64,000 nucleotides of DNA, taken from an uncultured Paracoccaceae bacterium. Its GTDB lineage: Bacteria; Pseudomonadota; Alphaproteobacteria; Rhodobacterales; Rhodobacteraceae. The stretch spans positions 62,001-126,000 of the forward strand of contig CANMYO010000003.1 of NCBI GenBank assembly GCA_947502145.1, in the 5' to 3' direction. Shown in pieces: positions 27,263-36,799 of this stretch. The position numbers and the translations under genes are program-made. Within the stretch, counting starts at the first letter, position 1, and each line of letters opens with the position of its first letter. The notes beneath the pieces are model-generated. The model made no database searches, was not told where the DNA came from, and saw only the letters and a list, made by a program, of their open reading frames with translations.

Positions 27263-28690
27263 TCAGGGATTGCTGGTATCCTCGTCCGGTTCGGCGGTTG
27301 GGGCCGTGTCGTTCAGGATTGCGCCATCCGCCCATTCGCCTTGTTCGACCTCTCCGCTGGCATAGCGCATGGTGCCCGGACCCTGGCGGCGGCCCCGTAC
27401 AAAGCTGCCTTCATAGACATCGCCATTGGCATAGGTGGCCACGCCAACACCGGACATTTCACCTTCGGACCACTGGCCTTCGTAGGTAAATCCGTCGGGC
27501 AGGACGATGGAACCGGTGCCATGCCGCTGGCCGCCCAGGAACTCGCCTTCGTAGACGGTGCCGTCGGCGTAGACCGCGCGGCCCTGTCCGCTGCGCTGAC
27601 CCTCGGCCCACATGCCGTCATAGGTGTAGCCATCGGAATAGGTCATCTTGCCCCGTCCGTGGTTCTTGGCGTTCAGGAATTCACCTTCGTAGACAAGACC
27701 ATTGGCATAGGTTGCGATGCCGCTGCCGTTGATCACGCCGGTTTGCCAGTCACCTTCGTAGCTGGACCCGTCGGGATAGGTGATTTTGCCCTGACCATCT
27801 GCCAGATCCGCGGTGAAGCTGCCCACATAGAGTGAGCCATCAGGGTAGGTGACCTCTCCTTGCCCGTCGATTTGGCCATTGGCCCAGGACCCGACATAGC
27901 GATAGCCATCCGTGCCGATAAAGGTGCCCTGGCCGTGGCGCTTGTCGTCCTTGAACCCGCCCTGGTAGGTGTCGCCATTGGCGTAGGTCACGATGCCGGT
28001 GCCTTCGCGCCGACCGGCGACAAGGTCGCCTTCGTAGACGTCGCCATTGGGCTGCGACAGGCGGCCCTTGCCTTCGATCTGGCCGTCGACCCAGGTGCCG
28101 GCGTAGACAAGCCCGTCTTTCATCCGCAACGTGCCGCGGCCTTCACGTTCGCCATTGACGAGCGCGCCTTCGTAGATGGAGCCGTCGGGATAGGTGATCT
28201 TGCCTTCGCCTTCCTTGACGCCATTGATCCAGGGGCCTTCGTAGACGTAACCATTGGCAGAGCGCATGGTGCCGGTGCCGTGGTGCATGGCGTTGCGAAA
28301 TTCGCCTTCGTAGTTCACGCCGTTGGCGTAGTTGGCGATGCCACGACCGGTGATGTTGCCATCAGCCCAGTCCCCTTCGTAGGTGCCGCCGTCAGCAAAG
28401 GTGATCATCCCGGTGCCATGCGGTTTGCCAGCCTGGAACTGCCCGACATAGACCGATCCGTTGGGAAAGGTCGCGGTGCCCTGGCCGCGGATTTCGCCTT
28501 CGACCCAGTCGCCGGTGTATTCATAGCCATTGGGCAGCCGATAGGTGCCCTGACCGTGCTGCTTGCCATTCAGGAATGCGCCTTCATAGACGCCGCCGTC
28601 GTCGTATTGCTTGGTCTCGATGGTCTGGGCATGGGCCATGCCCGCCATCGCCACTGCCAATGATCCTGCCCATGCAAGCCGCTTCATCAT
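27263..28690 (-). CDS. Secreted MORN-repeat protein (19 repeats)
   Basis: 475 residues: signal peptide MKRLAWAGSLAVAMAGMAHA, then 18 full 23-residue MORN repeats (YEGxWxxGxxxGxGxxxYxxG) plus a degenerate last one, then a short acidic Pro-containing tail. MORN arrays form elongated beta sheets used for lipid or protein contacts; this one should be periplasmic or exported. The third residue after each Y/V-x-G alternates W and F/L from repeat to repeat. The track ORF starts much too far upstream; tandem ATG codons begin at 28690. No partner can be named from context. Confidence 0.9.
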   Translation of the reverse strand: MMKRLAWAGSLAVAMAGMAHAQTIETKQYDDGGVYEGAFLNGKQHGQGTYRLPNGYEYTGDWVEGEIRGQGTATFPNGSVYVGQFQAGKPHGTGMITFADGGTYEGDWADGNITGRGIANYANGVNYEGEFRNAMHHGTGTMRSANGYVYEGPWINGVKEGEGKITYPDGSIYEGALVNGEREGRGTLRMKDGLVYAGTWVDGQIEGKGRLSQPNGDVYEGDLVAGRREGTGIVTYANGDTYQGGFKDDKRHGQGTFIGTDGYRYVGSWANGQIDGQGEVTYPDGSLYVGSFTADLADGQGKITYPDGSSYEGDWQTGVINGSGIATYANGLVYEGEFLNAKNHGRGKMTYSDGYTYDGMWAEGQRSGQGRAVYADGTVYEGEFLGGQRHGTGSIVLPDGFTYEGQWSEGEMSGVGVATYANGDVYEGSFVRGRRQGPGTMRYASGEVEQGEWADGAILNDTAPTAEPDEDTSNP

Positions 28691-28823
28691 GTCGGTCCCC
28701 GCTCGTTCCCTCGGGCGCAATCTAGAGGAGGGGCGCGGGGGTGACAACGGGGCGTGATCGGCAATCGGCTTTCCCTTGCGCGCCAGTCTGCTACATCTGG
28801 CGCAATGCAATGAGGGCCACGTG

Positions 28824-30482
28824 ATGACCGAGACATTTCGCCTGACGATGGCGCAGCTGAACCCTACGGTGGGGGATCTGGCGGGCAATGCCGCGCTGGC
28901 CCGCAAGGCCTGGGCGGAGGGCAAGGCGGCGGGGTCCGATCTGGTGGCGTTACCCGAGATGTTCCTGGTTGGATATCAGACGCAGGATCTGGTGCGACGC
29001 CCGGCCTTCATTGCTGACGCGATGACCCATCTGCTGGCGCTGGCGGATGATTGTGCGGACGGCCCGCTGCTGATGATTGGGGCGCCCGTGCTGGATGCGG
29101 GGCGGCTGCTGAATGCCTACTTCCTGCTCGGCGGTGGCAAGATCGTTACCCGGTTCGACAAGCATTTCCTGCCGAATTTCAACGTCTTCGACGAGGTGCG
29201 CCTGTTCAATCGCGGGGCAATCACGGGCCCGTTTTCGACCAGCGGACCACGAATCGGATCCCCGATCTGCGAAGATGCCTGGTATCCGGACGTGGCCGAA
29301 GCGATGGTCGAGAGCGGGGCAGAGCTGCTGCTGGTGCCCAACGGCTCACCCTATTTCCGGGGCAAGATGCCGATCCGGATGAACGAAATGGTCTCGCGCG
29401 TGGTCGAAAACCAGGTGCCGCTGGTCTATCTCAACATGCTGGGCGGGCAGGATGATCAGATGTTTGACGGGCGATCCTTTGTCCTTAATCCCGGCGGCCA
29501 TCTGGCAGTGCAATTACCCTTCATGGAAGAGGCGATTGCACATGTCGATTTTGAACAGACCGACGCCGGATGGCGGGCGCTGGAGGGCGAAAAAGCGGCC
29601 CTGCCAGAGGAAACCGAGCGCGATTATCACGTCATGGTCGGGGCATTGCAGGATTACATGCGCAAGACCGGATTCAAGAAGGTGTTACTGGGTCTGTCGG
29701 GCGGGATTGATTCTGCCATCGTGGCCACCATCGCGGCCGACGCGCTGGGCCCGGAGAATGTGCGCTGTGTGATGTTGCCTTCTGAATATACCTCGCAAGG
29801 GTCATTGGACGATGCGGCCGCCTGTGCCAAAGCGCTGGGCTGCGATTACGACCTGGTGCCGATCAAGGCGACGCGGGACGCGGTGACGCAGACGCTGGCG
29901 GGGCTTTTTGAGGGCCGTGATGCCGATCTGACCGAAGAGAATATTCAAAGCCGGATCAGGGGGCTGCTGCTGATGGCACAATCCAACAAGTTTGGTGAGA
30001 TGCTGCTGACCACCGGCAACAAGTCCGAGGTCGCTGTGGGATATGCGACGATCTATGGCGATATGGCCGGCGGGTACAATCCGATCAAGGACATGTACAA
30101 GACCCGTGTCTTTGACACCTGCCGCTGGCGCAATGCAAACCACCGTCCCTGGATGAAAGCCCCGGCAGGCCAGGTCATTCCCGAGGCGATTATCAACAAA
30201 CCTCCGTCGGCGGAGTTGCGCCCGGATCAGAAGGATGCTGACAGTCTGCCGCCTTATGATGTGCTGGACGGTATTCTGGAGCTGTTGGTGGATCGGGAGG
30301 CAAGCGTGGCTGACTGTGTCGCGGCAGGCTATGACCGGGAGGTGGTCAAGCGCGTTGAACATTTGATTTACATCAGCGAATACAAGCGGTTCCAGTCCGC
30401 GCCGGGGCCGCGGCTTTCGGATCGGGCGTTCTGGTTGGACCGGAGATACCCGATTGTGAACCGGTGGCGTGATCCGTCCTAG
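28824..30482 (+). CDS. nadE: Glutamine-dependent NAD+ synthetase
   Basis: 552 residues. Amidates nicotinate adenine dinucleotide to NAD+ using ammonia from glutamine. N-terminal nitrilase-type glutaminase with the E-K-C triad: Glu in LPEMFLVGYQ, Lys in RFDKHFLPN, Cys in PICEDAWYP. C-terminal synthetase with the ATP PP-loop LGLSGGIDSAIVATIA near residue 290 and TTGNKSEVAVGYATIYGDM cut to the motif GNKSEVAVGYAT. Divergent from the MORN gene. Confidence 0.96.
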   Translation: MTETFRLTMAQLNPTVGDLAGNAALARKAWAEGKAAGSDLVALPEMFLVGYQTQDLVRRPAFIADAMTHLLALADDCADGPLLMIGAPVLDAGRLLNAYFLLGGGKIVTRFDKHFLPNFNVFDEVRLFNRGAITGPFSTSGPRIGSPICEDAWYPDVAEAMVESGAELLLVPNGSPYFRGKMPIRMNEMVSRVVENQVPLVYLNMLGGQDDQMFDGRSFVLNPGGHLAVQLPFMEEAIAHVDFEQTDAGWRALEGEKAALPEETERDYHVMVGALQDYMRKTGFKKVLLGLSGGIDSAIVATIAADALGPENVRCVMLPSEYTSQGSLDDAAACAKALGCDYDLVPIKATRDAVTQTLAGLFEGRDADLTEENIQSRIRGLLLMAQSNKFGEMLLTTGNKSEVAVGYATIYGDMAGGYNPIKDMYKTRVFDTCRWRNANHRPWMKAPAGQVIPEAIINKPPSAELRPDQKDADSLPPYDVLDGILELLVDREASVADCVAAGYDREVVKRVEHLIYISEYKRFQSAPGPRLSDRAFWLDRRYPIVNRWRDPS

Positions 30483-30572
30483 CCGTCGGGTGACGCTGTT
30501 CGCCTTTCGGCGAAGGCGCCCCACCCGCCGTCCCTGACTTGGCCAATCGCAAATCTGTGTTAATCTGGCGGC

Positions 30573-31001
30573 ATGGCAGAGAACAAGACCCAGGCCACCG
30601 ATGTTGCGGTGGCTGATTTCATCGAGAGCGTCGCACATCCGGTGCGCCGGGCGGATGCCAAGGTGCTTGACCAGGTTTTTCGCGATGTCACCGGCTGGAC
30701 GCCCCGGATGTGGGGGCCGTCGATTATCGGGTACGGTGCGTATCACTACATTTATGACAGCGGCCGCGAGGGCGATTTTCTGGCCACCGGGTTCAGCCCG
30801 CGCAAGGCCAATATGGTGTTGTATATCATGCCCGGTTATCAGGATTTCGGAGGTTTGCTTGACCGCATTGGCAAACACAAGATTGGCAAATCCTGTCTGT
30901 ACCTCACCCAGCTCAAACACAACGATCTGGATGTGATCGCAGAGCTGATCCGTGCCGGGCTGGATGATCTCGCGACCCGCTGGCCGGTCAGGCCGTCCTG
31001 A
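30573..31001 (+). CDS. DUF1801 domain-containing protein
   Basis: 142 residues, a single DUF1801 (YdhG-like) domain. Typical elements: the start helix VADFIESVAHPVRRADAKVL, PRMWGPSIIGYGAYHY, the strand VLYIMPGY, and KSCLYLTQLKHNDLDV near the end. Function unknown. Small gene between nadE and gltX, same strand. Confidence 0.85.
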   Translation: MAENKTQATDVAVADFIESVAHPVRRADAKVLDQVFRDVTGWTPRMWGPSIIGYGAYHYIYDSGREGDFLATGFSPRKANMVLYIMPGYQDFGGLLDRIGKHKIGKSCLYLTQLKHNDLDVIAELIRAGLDDLATRWPVRPS

Positions 31002-31053
31002 TCTGGACTTTGCGCATGGCGCGTGACACATGGGGTTCAACAGGAGACACCCC

Positions 31054-32376
31054 ATGACAACGACCCGTTTTGCCCCTTCACCCACTGGCTGGCTGCACAT
31101 TGGCAACCTGCGTGCGGCCTTGTTCAACTATGCAATTGCGCGCCAGAACGGCGGCACATTCGTGCTGCGGATTGATGACACCGATGCAGAGCGGTCCAAG
31201 GAAGAATATGTCACCGGTATCACCGATGTTCTGGGCTGGCTTGGATTTGACTGGGACCGGGTCGAGCGGCAGTCAGCGCGCATGGATCGCTATCTTGCCG
31301 CCAAGGATGCGCTGATTGCGGCGGGACGGTTGTACGAATGTTTTGAAACTCCGGTTGAACTGGACCTCAAGCGCAAGAAGCAGCTGAACATGGGCAAGCC
31401 GCCGGTCTATGACCGCGCCGCACTTGACCTGACCGACGTCCAAAAGGACGCCTATCGCGCTGAGGGCCGTAAAGGGCATTGGCGCTTCAAGCTTGATCAG
31501 GCACGGATCGAATGGACGGACGGTATTCTGGGCGATATTTCCATTGATGCGGCCTCTGTGTCGGACCCGGTGTTGATCCGCGGTGATGGGCAGATGCTTT
31601 ATACGCTCGCCTCGGTCGTGGATGATACCGAGATGGGGATCACGGATGTGGTGCGCGGGTCTGATCACGTTACCAATACGGCGACGCAGATACAGATCAT
31701 CGAGGCGTTGGGCGGGACCGTCCCGCGCTTTGCGCATCATTCCCTGCTGACCGGACCACAGGGCGAGGGTCTGTCCAAGCGGCTGGGCACGCTGGCGTTG
31801 AAGGATTTGCGCGCGCAGGGCATTGCGCCACAGGCGATCCTGTCGCTGATGGCGCGGCTGGGATCATCAGACCCGGTTGAATTGCGCGCCACCATCCAAG
31901 AGGTTGTGGACGGGTTCGATTTGTCCAAGTTCGGATCGGCACCGACGAAGTTTGACGTGGAAGATCTGCGCCCGCTGACCGCACGGCATCTGGCCACGTT
32001 AAGCGCGGCTGATGTGGCCGCGACGCTGGATGCCGCCGGGGTTCCGGGGGACAAACACGCGGCATTCTGGGCGGTGGTGCGCGAAAATATCGCAACACTG
32101 GACGATGTTGCGGGATGGTGGACACAATTCCGCGACGGGGCGACCCCGTTGGTGTCTGACGAAGACCGGGAATTTGTGGCCACGGCCTTTGATTTGCTGG
32201 GGGATCCGCCCTACGCTGCTGACACGTGGTCCAGCTGGACCAACGCCGTCAAGGAGGCGACAGGGCGCAAGGGCAAGGGGCTGTTTATGCCGCTGCGCCA
32301 AGCCGTTACGGGGCGCCAGCGCGGACCTGAAATGGCCGAGGTGATGCCGCTGCTGCAGGTGAAGCCAAAACTTTAG
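31054..32376 (+). CDS. gltX: Glutamyl-tRNA synthetase
   Basis: 440 residues, class I synthetase. Start ATG has CAGGAGA nine bases upstream. HIGH motif appears as HIGN in PTGWLHIGNLRAALFN; KMSKS-type loop is GLSKRLG near residue 240. The catalytic core includes FVLRIDDTDAERSKEE and YTLASVVDDTEMGITDVVRG. Many alphaproteobacteria carry two GltX proteins with different tRNA preference; which one this is cannot be told here. Confidence 0.95.
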   Translation: MTTTRFAPSPTGWLHIGNLRAALFNYAIARQNGGTFVLRIDDTDAERSKEEYVTGITDVLGWLGFDWDRVERQSARMDRYLAAKDALIAAGRLYECFETPVELDLKRKKQLNMGKPPVYDRAALDLTDVQKDAYRAEGRKGHWRFKLDQARIEWTDGILGDISIDAASVSDPVLIRGDGQMLYTLASVVDDTEMGITDVVRGSDHVTNTATQIQIIEALGGTVPRFAHHSLLTGPQGEGLSKRLGTLALKDLRAQGIAPQAILSLMARLGSSDPVELRATIQEVVDGFDLSKFGSAPTKFDVEDLRPLTARHLATLSAADVAATLDAAGVPGDKHAAFWAVVRENIATLDDVAGWWTQFRDGATPLVSDEDREFVATAFDLLGDPPYAADTWSSWTNAVKEATGRKGKGLFMPLRQAVTGRQRGPEMAEVMPLLQVKPKL

Positions 32377-32387
32377 GGGGCCCGCGC

Positions 32388-33773
32388 ATGGCCGAAGAGG
32401 CCAAGTTTCTGACCGGCAGTACGATGCGCCATGTGGTTGTCATGGCGCTGTCGTCGACGGTCGGACTGATGGCGGTTTTCCTGGTCGATTTCATCGACAT
32501 GATCTTTATTGGCATGCTGGGCAATGCGGCGCTGGCGGCAGCCATCGGCTATGCCGGGGCAATCCTGTTTTTCACCGGCTCATTCGGGATCGGGGTGGCG
32601 ATCGCCTGCGGGGCGCTGGTGGCAAGGGCGCTGGGCGAGGGCGATACCGCACTGGCGACGCGGCGGGCGTCAAATGCGCTGATCATCGGGTTTGTGGCGG
32701 GGGCCGTCTTTGCGGCAATTGTCTGGGCCTATGCGCCAGCGCTTATCGCGCTGCTGGGTGCCGTGGGCGAAACTGCGGATTTGGCGATCAATTTTCTGCG
32801 GATCATCCTGCCAAGCCTGCCGATCCTGCTGCTTGGTATTGTGGGCGGGGCCGTGTTGCGCGCCCATGGGGACGCAAAGCGGTCGATGTGGGTGATGATC
32901 TGGGGCGGTGCGGTCAACGCAGTGCTGGACCCGATCCTGATCTTCGGGTTTGACCTGGAGCTGACCGGCGCGGCTTTGGCGAGCGTGGCGGCGCGCTGCA
33001 CAATCGCGGCGGCAGCGCTGTGGGCGATCCACCGGCACCACGGCGGCTTTGGCAAGCCGACTCCGGGCGAGGTTATGCATGACTTGCGCCCGATCATGGC
33101 GATTGCGGCCCCGGCTGTTCTGACGCAATTGGCGACGCCGGTCGGGCAGGCCTATGTGACCCGCGCGATGTCGACCTATGGCGAGGAAGCGGTTGCGGGG
33201 ATGGCGATTATTGGCCGGCTGACGCCGGTCGCCTTTGGCGTGATCTTTGCGCTGTCGGGCGCGGTGGGGCCGGTGATCGGGCAGAATGCGGGGGCGGGCA
33301 AACAGGACCGGGTCCGCGAAGCTTATCGCGACGGATTGCTGTTTACCGGTGGTGTGGTGCTGCTTGTCTCGCTTTTGCTGTTTGCGCTGCGTGGGCCATT
33401 GCAATGGTTGTTTCAGCTTGAAGGCGTGGCGCTTGATCTGGTCTTTCTGTTTGCCGGGCCGCTGTCGCTGCTGTGGTTCTTTAACGGCATGATTTTCGTC
33501 AGCAATGCGGCCTGCAACAATCTGGGGCATCCGTTCTATTCGACATGGGTGAACTGGGGACGGCACACGCTTGGCACGATCCCCTTTGTGATGCTGTTTG
33601 CATGGTGGTTTGGCGCGGCGGGTGTGCTGATCGGGCAGGCCGTTGGTGGGGTGGTCTTTGGGCTGATCGCGGGCTGGATTGCCAACAGCGTCATTGCCAT
33701 TGGCAAAGGCGACAGCCGTGGCCCGTTCGAGCGGCAGCTGACGCTATTCCGGCATCTGCACACGCGTCGCTAG
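32388..33773 (+). CDS. MATE-family multidrug/toxin efflux transporter
   Basis: 461 residues, 12 membrane helices in two halves of six, the standard MATE layout. Inner-membrane cation-coupled exporter; substrates unknown. Recognisable stretches: FVDFIDMIFIGMLGNAALAA, MIWGGAVNAVLDPILIFGF and GPVIGQNAGAGKQDRV. Starts 11 bases after gltX on the same strand. Its last 30 bases overlap the convergent gamma-glutamylcyclotransferase-like gene. Confidence 0.93.
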   Translation: MAEEAKFLTGSTMRHVVVMALSSTVGLMAVFLVDFIDMIFIGMLGNAALAAAIGYAGAILFFTGSFGIGVAIACGALVARALGEGDTALATRRASNALIIGFVAGAVFAAIVWAYAPALIALLGAVGETADLAINFLRIILPSLPILLLGIVGGAVLRAHGDAKRSMWVMIWGGAVNAVLDPILIFGFDLELTGAALASVAARCTIAAAALWAIHRHHGGFGKPTPGEVMHDLRPIMAIAAPAVLTQLATPVGQAYVTRAMSTYGEEAVAGMAIIGRLTPVAFGVIFALSGAVGPVIGQNAGAGKQDRVREAYRDGLLFTGGVVLLVSLLLFALRGPLQWLFQLEGVALDLVFLFAGPLSLLWFFNGMIFVSNAACNNLGHPFYSTWVNWGRHTLGTIPFVMLFAWWFGAAGVLIGQAVGGVVFGLIAGWIANSVIAIGKGDSRGPFERQLTLFRHLHTRR

Positions 33774-34286
33774 GCAGGCATCGACCAGCGCGACCTCGGC
33801 CGCGCGGAGTGTCTGACTGCGCGGATATTGCGGCGCGGCGCGATCATCACGGACTGGCGTATCCCATCCGTGTGTCGAGGCAAAGAACCGCGCCACACCT
33901 TGCGGCCCATGCATCCGCAACAGGCCCTGCACGACAACGTCAAGATAGCTGAGCAGGATGTGCCCGCCGCGTTCCGTGGTGAGACTGTCGATCACCCGGT
34001 AGACAACCGTTGTATGCGCCGCGCCCAGCGCCGCGGTGACATCGACCTTGGCATAGGCGGCCTCGCGCGCGTCAAGTGCGGCCCAGCTGCCGCCACGCAC
34101 CGTGGCGATCACACCGTCGATATGGCTGTCGGGGTCGCGTTCCACAGACAGAAAGGCTGCGTCACGCAGTGTCGTCTTTCGCCAGACCCGCCGCCAGCCA
34201 TAGAGCGTTGCGGGCCGGGGATCGACGTAGTCATGGGTGGCAAGGTTCACCAGAGAACCATAGCCAAAGAAAGCCGGATCGCTCAT
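33744..34286 (-). CDS. Gamma-glutamylcyclotransferase-like protein
   Basis: 180 residues with the GGCT fold. Signature FFGYGSLVNLATH at the N-terminus binds the gamma-glutamyl group; the catalytic Glu is probably in DAREAAYAKVDV near residue 78. Probable substrate is a gamma-glutamyl amine or peptide, not determinable. Its ATG overlaps the stop of the FtsX-type permease upstream (ATGA), so it belongs to the ybbA-ybbP-like operon. Confidence 0.8.
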   Translation of the reverse strand: MSDPAFFGYGSLVNLATHDYVDPRPATLYGWRRVWRKTTLRDAAFLSVERDPDSHIDGVIATVRGGSWAALDAREAAYAKVDVTAALGAAHTTVVYRVIDSLTTERGGHILLSYLDVVVQGLLRMHGPQGVARFFASTHGWDTPVRDDRAAPQYPRSQTLRAAEVALVDACLATRVQMPE

Positions 34287-36799
34287 TCGCGCGCCCGTAA
34301 CACCTGCGCAGGCTTTGCCGCCAGCGGGCGCGCGGCAAAGGCGAGCCCGGCCAGCAAGGACACCAACATGCCGCCGCCGACAATCGTCAGGGCGTTGCCC
34401 CAGATAACGGTGAAGTCGTTTTCCATGATGTAGGTCTGCACCGCCCAGCCGCCCAATATCCCCGCACCCAGTGCCACGGCCCCAGCCGCGAGCCCCAAAA
34501 GCGCAGAGCGCAGGGCGAAACTGCTGATGATGCGGCCGCGCGTTGCGCCAATCGTCTTGAGCACGGCGGCTTCGAATGTGCGGGCGCGTTCCCCGGCGGC
34601 CGCGGCCCCGATCAGCACCAGAAACCCTGTGACCAGCGTGGCCAGCGCGCCATAGCGGGTGGCTGCGGAAATCCCTTCGACCAGCGATGCAACCTGATCA
34701 ATCGCATCCTTCACCCGGATCGCGGTGATGTTGGGATAGGCACTGGCAAGATCACGCAGGATCGGCGCCTCGGCCTCGGGGGTGGCATAAACCGTGCTGA
34801 TCCAGCTATGGGGCGCACCCGCCAGCGCGGATTGGTTCATGGTCAGCACAAAGCCGATGCCAAAGTCGTCCCATGTCACCTCTTGAAAAGAGGCGATTGT
34901 GCCAGTGATGTCCCGCCCAAGGATGTTGATCGTGATCGTATCACCGATTTCGAGGCCCATTTCCTCGGCCTCTTCGGCGGCAAAGCTGATCAACGGCGGG
35001 CCTGTGTAATCCTCTTCCCACCATTCGCCCTGGGTCAGCACGACATTTTCCGGCATTGCCGCGTCATATGTTACACCGCGATTGCCCCGGGTGACCCAAT
35101 GCCCGTTTGCATAAGCCTCGGCAGGTTCGCCATTGATCCGGCTGATTTGTCCTCGCAACATCGGTGCTGCATCAACCCGGCTGACGTTGCTGTCTTTGGC
35201 GAGGCGATCCTTGAAACCACCGATCTGGTCGGGCTGGATATCCACAAAGAAATAGCTTGGCGCGACCTCTGGCACTTCGTTGGTGAAGGCATTGCGCAGG
35301 TTACCATCAATCTGGCCAACCGCCGCCAGCACCGAGAGGCCAAGGCCCAGGGAGAGTACAACGCTGGTCGCTTCACCCCCGCGGGCGGAAATGGACCCAA
35401 GCGCGAGGCGCAGGGCCGGTCGCCCGCGCGCAGCTTTGCGGCTGATCCGGGCGATTAGGCGGATCGCAAACGCTGAGAGGACCAGAATGACCAATGCGCC
35501 AACAATGCCACCTGCAGTCCAAAGCGTGAGCCAGACCGTGCCGGAAAACCAGACAGCAAGGCCCAGTAGTGCCCCGATCAGCGCCGCGGTCACCAGCAGA
35601 TAGGGCCAGCGTGGAAAGGTCCGTCCGCCTGCAAATGCATCGCGGAACAGGGTTGCGGCGCGAATGTCATCAGTGCGCGCAAGCGGCCAAAGCGTGAAGA
35701 TCAGCGCGGCAAGCAGACCGTAAGCCGCCGCTTCGCCCAAGGGTCGCGGGTCAAAGGCGAAATTGGCCGGGATCGGCAACGCGCCTTCGATCATTGGCGC
35801 AAGCAGCAGCGGCAGCGTGCCGCCAAGCGCGAGGCCAATCGCGATGCCCAGCAGCGTGAGGACACCGATTTGCAGGAAATATGTCAGAAAGATCGTGCGT
35901 CGCGTGGCGCCAAGGGTTTTGAGCGTCGCAATTGTGCCAGTTTTGCCAGCAAGATAAGCGCGTACTGCGGCACTGACACCCACGCCCCCGACGGCAAGAC
36001 CCGACAGGCCCACGAGGATCAGGAAGGACCCAAGGCGGTCAACAAAGCGTGCCGTACCGCCAGCACCGTCGCGGCTGTCGCGCCATTTCAGGCCCGATGC
36101 GCTTAGCGTTTCATTGGCCAGGGTTTCAAGGGCGGGCAGGTTGGTGTCGGGGGGCAGGTCAAGCCGGTAGTTCGTTTCAAACAATGTGCCTTCGGCGATC
36201 AGACCGGCGTTGGCCAGCGCAGCGGTGCGCACAATCGTGCGCGGGCCAAGGCCAAACCCGCCCGAGGCATTGTCAGGATAGCGTTCCAGAATGGCGCGCA
36301 GCGTGAACACCTCTGTGCCAAGCTGAAACCGGTCGCCGGGCACCAGCCCCAGACGGTCGGCAAGAACCCGTTCCATCACCCCGCCAAAATCCGCAAGGGC
36401 GTCATCAAGCGACATATCCGGAGCCAGCTGAACCTGACCGATAAGTGGATAATTGCCATCAACGGCAAGGACCTGCGTGAGGCCGCGTTCGGCGGTGTCG
36501 CCCGACCCCGCCACTGCCATCGAGCGGAAATCGACCGTTTCGGAGACCACCGTGGCCACATCGTTCAGAAATGCCTGTTCAGCTGCGTCGGCAAACCGGT
36601 AGGTAAAGGTGGCCTGTGCGTCGCCGCCCAGAAGCTCTGCCCCTTTTTCGGCCAGTCCCGCTGCGATGCCGGTCCGCACCGTGCCAACGGCGGCGATGGC
36701 TGCGACACCCAGTGCAAGGCAGGCCAGAAAGACCCGAAACCCGCGCAAGCCGCCGCGCAATTCGCGACGGGCAAATGTGGCGGCGAGGCGCAGGCTCAT
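34283..36799 (-). CDS. ABC transporter permease, FtsX/YbbP type
   Basis: 838 residues with about ten membrane helices: one near the N-terminus (GFRVFLACLALGVAAIAAVG), three around 270-360, further segments around 395-460, and three near the C-terminus, separated by large periplasmic loops. This is the YbbP/MacB-like FtsX architecture duplicated. Works with the ATPase encoded upstream (four-base overlap). The neighbouring TesA-type esterase reproduces the E. coli ybbA-ybbP/tesA arrangement, pointing to export of a hydrophobic substrate. Confidence 0.9.
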   Translation of the reverse strand: MSLRLAATFARRELRGGLRGFRVFLACLALGVAAIAAVGTVRTGIAAGLAEKGAELLGGDAQATFTYRFADAAEQAFLNDVATVVSETVDFRSMAVAGSGDTAERGLTQVLAVDGNYPLIGQVQLAPDMSLDDALADFGGVMERVLADRLGLVPGDRFQLGTEVFTLRAILERYPDNASGGFGLGPRTIVRTAALANAGLIAEGTLFETNYRLDLPPDTNLPALETLANETLSASGLKWRDSRDGAGGTARFVDRLGSFLILVGLSGLAVGGVGVSAAVRAYLAGKTGTIATLKTLGATRRTIFLTYFLQIGVLTLLGIAIGLALGGTLPLLLAPMIEGALPIPANFAFDPRPLGEAAAYGLLAALIFTLWPLARTDDIRAATLFRDAFAGGRTFPRWPYLLVTAALIGALLGLAVWFSGTVWLTLWTAGGIVGALVILVLSAFAIRLIARISRKAARGRPALRLALGSISARGGEATSVVLSLGLGLSVLAAVGQIDGNLRNAFTNEVPEVAPSYFFVDIQPDQIGGFKDRLAKDSNVSRVDAAPMLRGQISRINGEPAEAYANGHWVTRGNRGVTYDAAMPENVVLTQGEWWEEDYTGPPLISFAAEEAEEMGLEIGDTITINILGRDITGTIASFQEVTWDDFGIGFVLTMNQSALAGAPHSWISTVYATPEAEAPILRDLASAYPNITAIRVKDAIDQVASLVEGISAATRYGALATLVTGFLVLIGAAAAGERARTFEAAVLKTIGATRGRIISSFALRSALLGLAAGAVALGAGILGGWAVQTYIMENDFTVIWGNALTIVGGGMLVSLLAGLAFAARPLAAKPAQVLRARE

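Noticed and set aside
27860-28663. 267-residue plus-strand repetitive ORF
   Set aside because: Antisense of the MORN array; its apparent repeats are the reverse complement of MORN codons.
30499-30514. Terminator after nadE
   Set aside because: A perfect 6-bp hairpin (TTCGCC/GGCGAA) exists but is short and has no T-tract.
29802-31127. 441-residue minus-strand ORF
   Set aside because: Overlaps nadE, the DUF1801 gene and gltX antisense; a GC-rich shadow.
32670-33566. 298-residue minus-strand ORF
   Set aside because: Shadow of the MATE transporter gene with Arg/Gln/His-rich nonsense composition.
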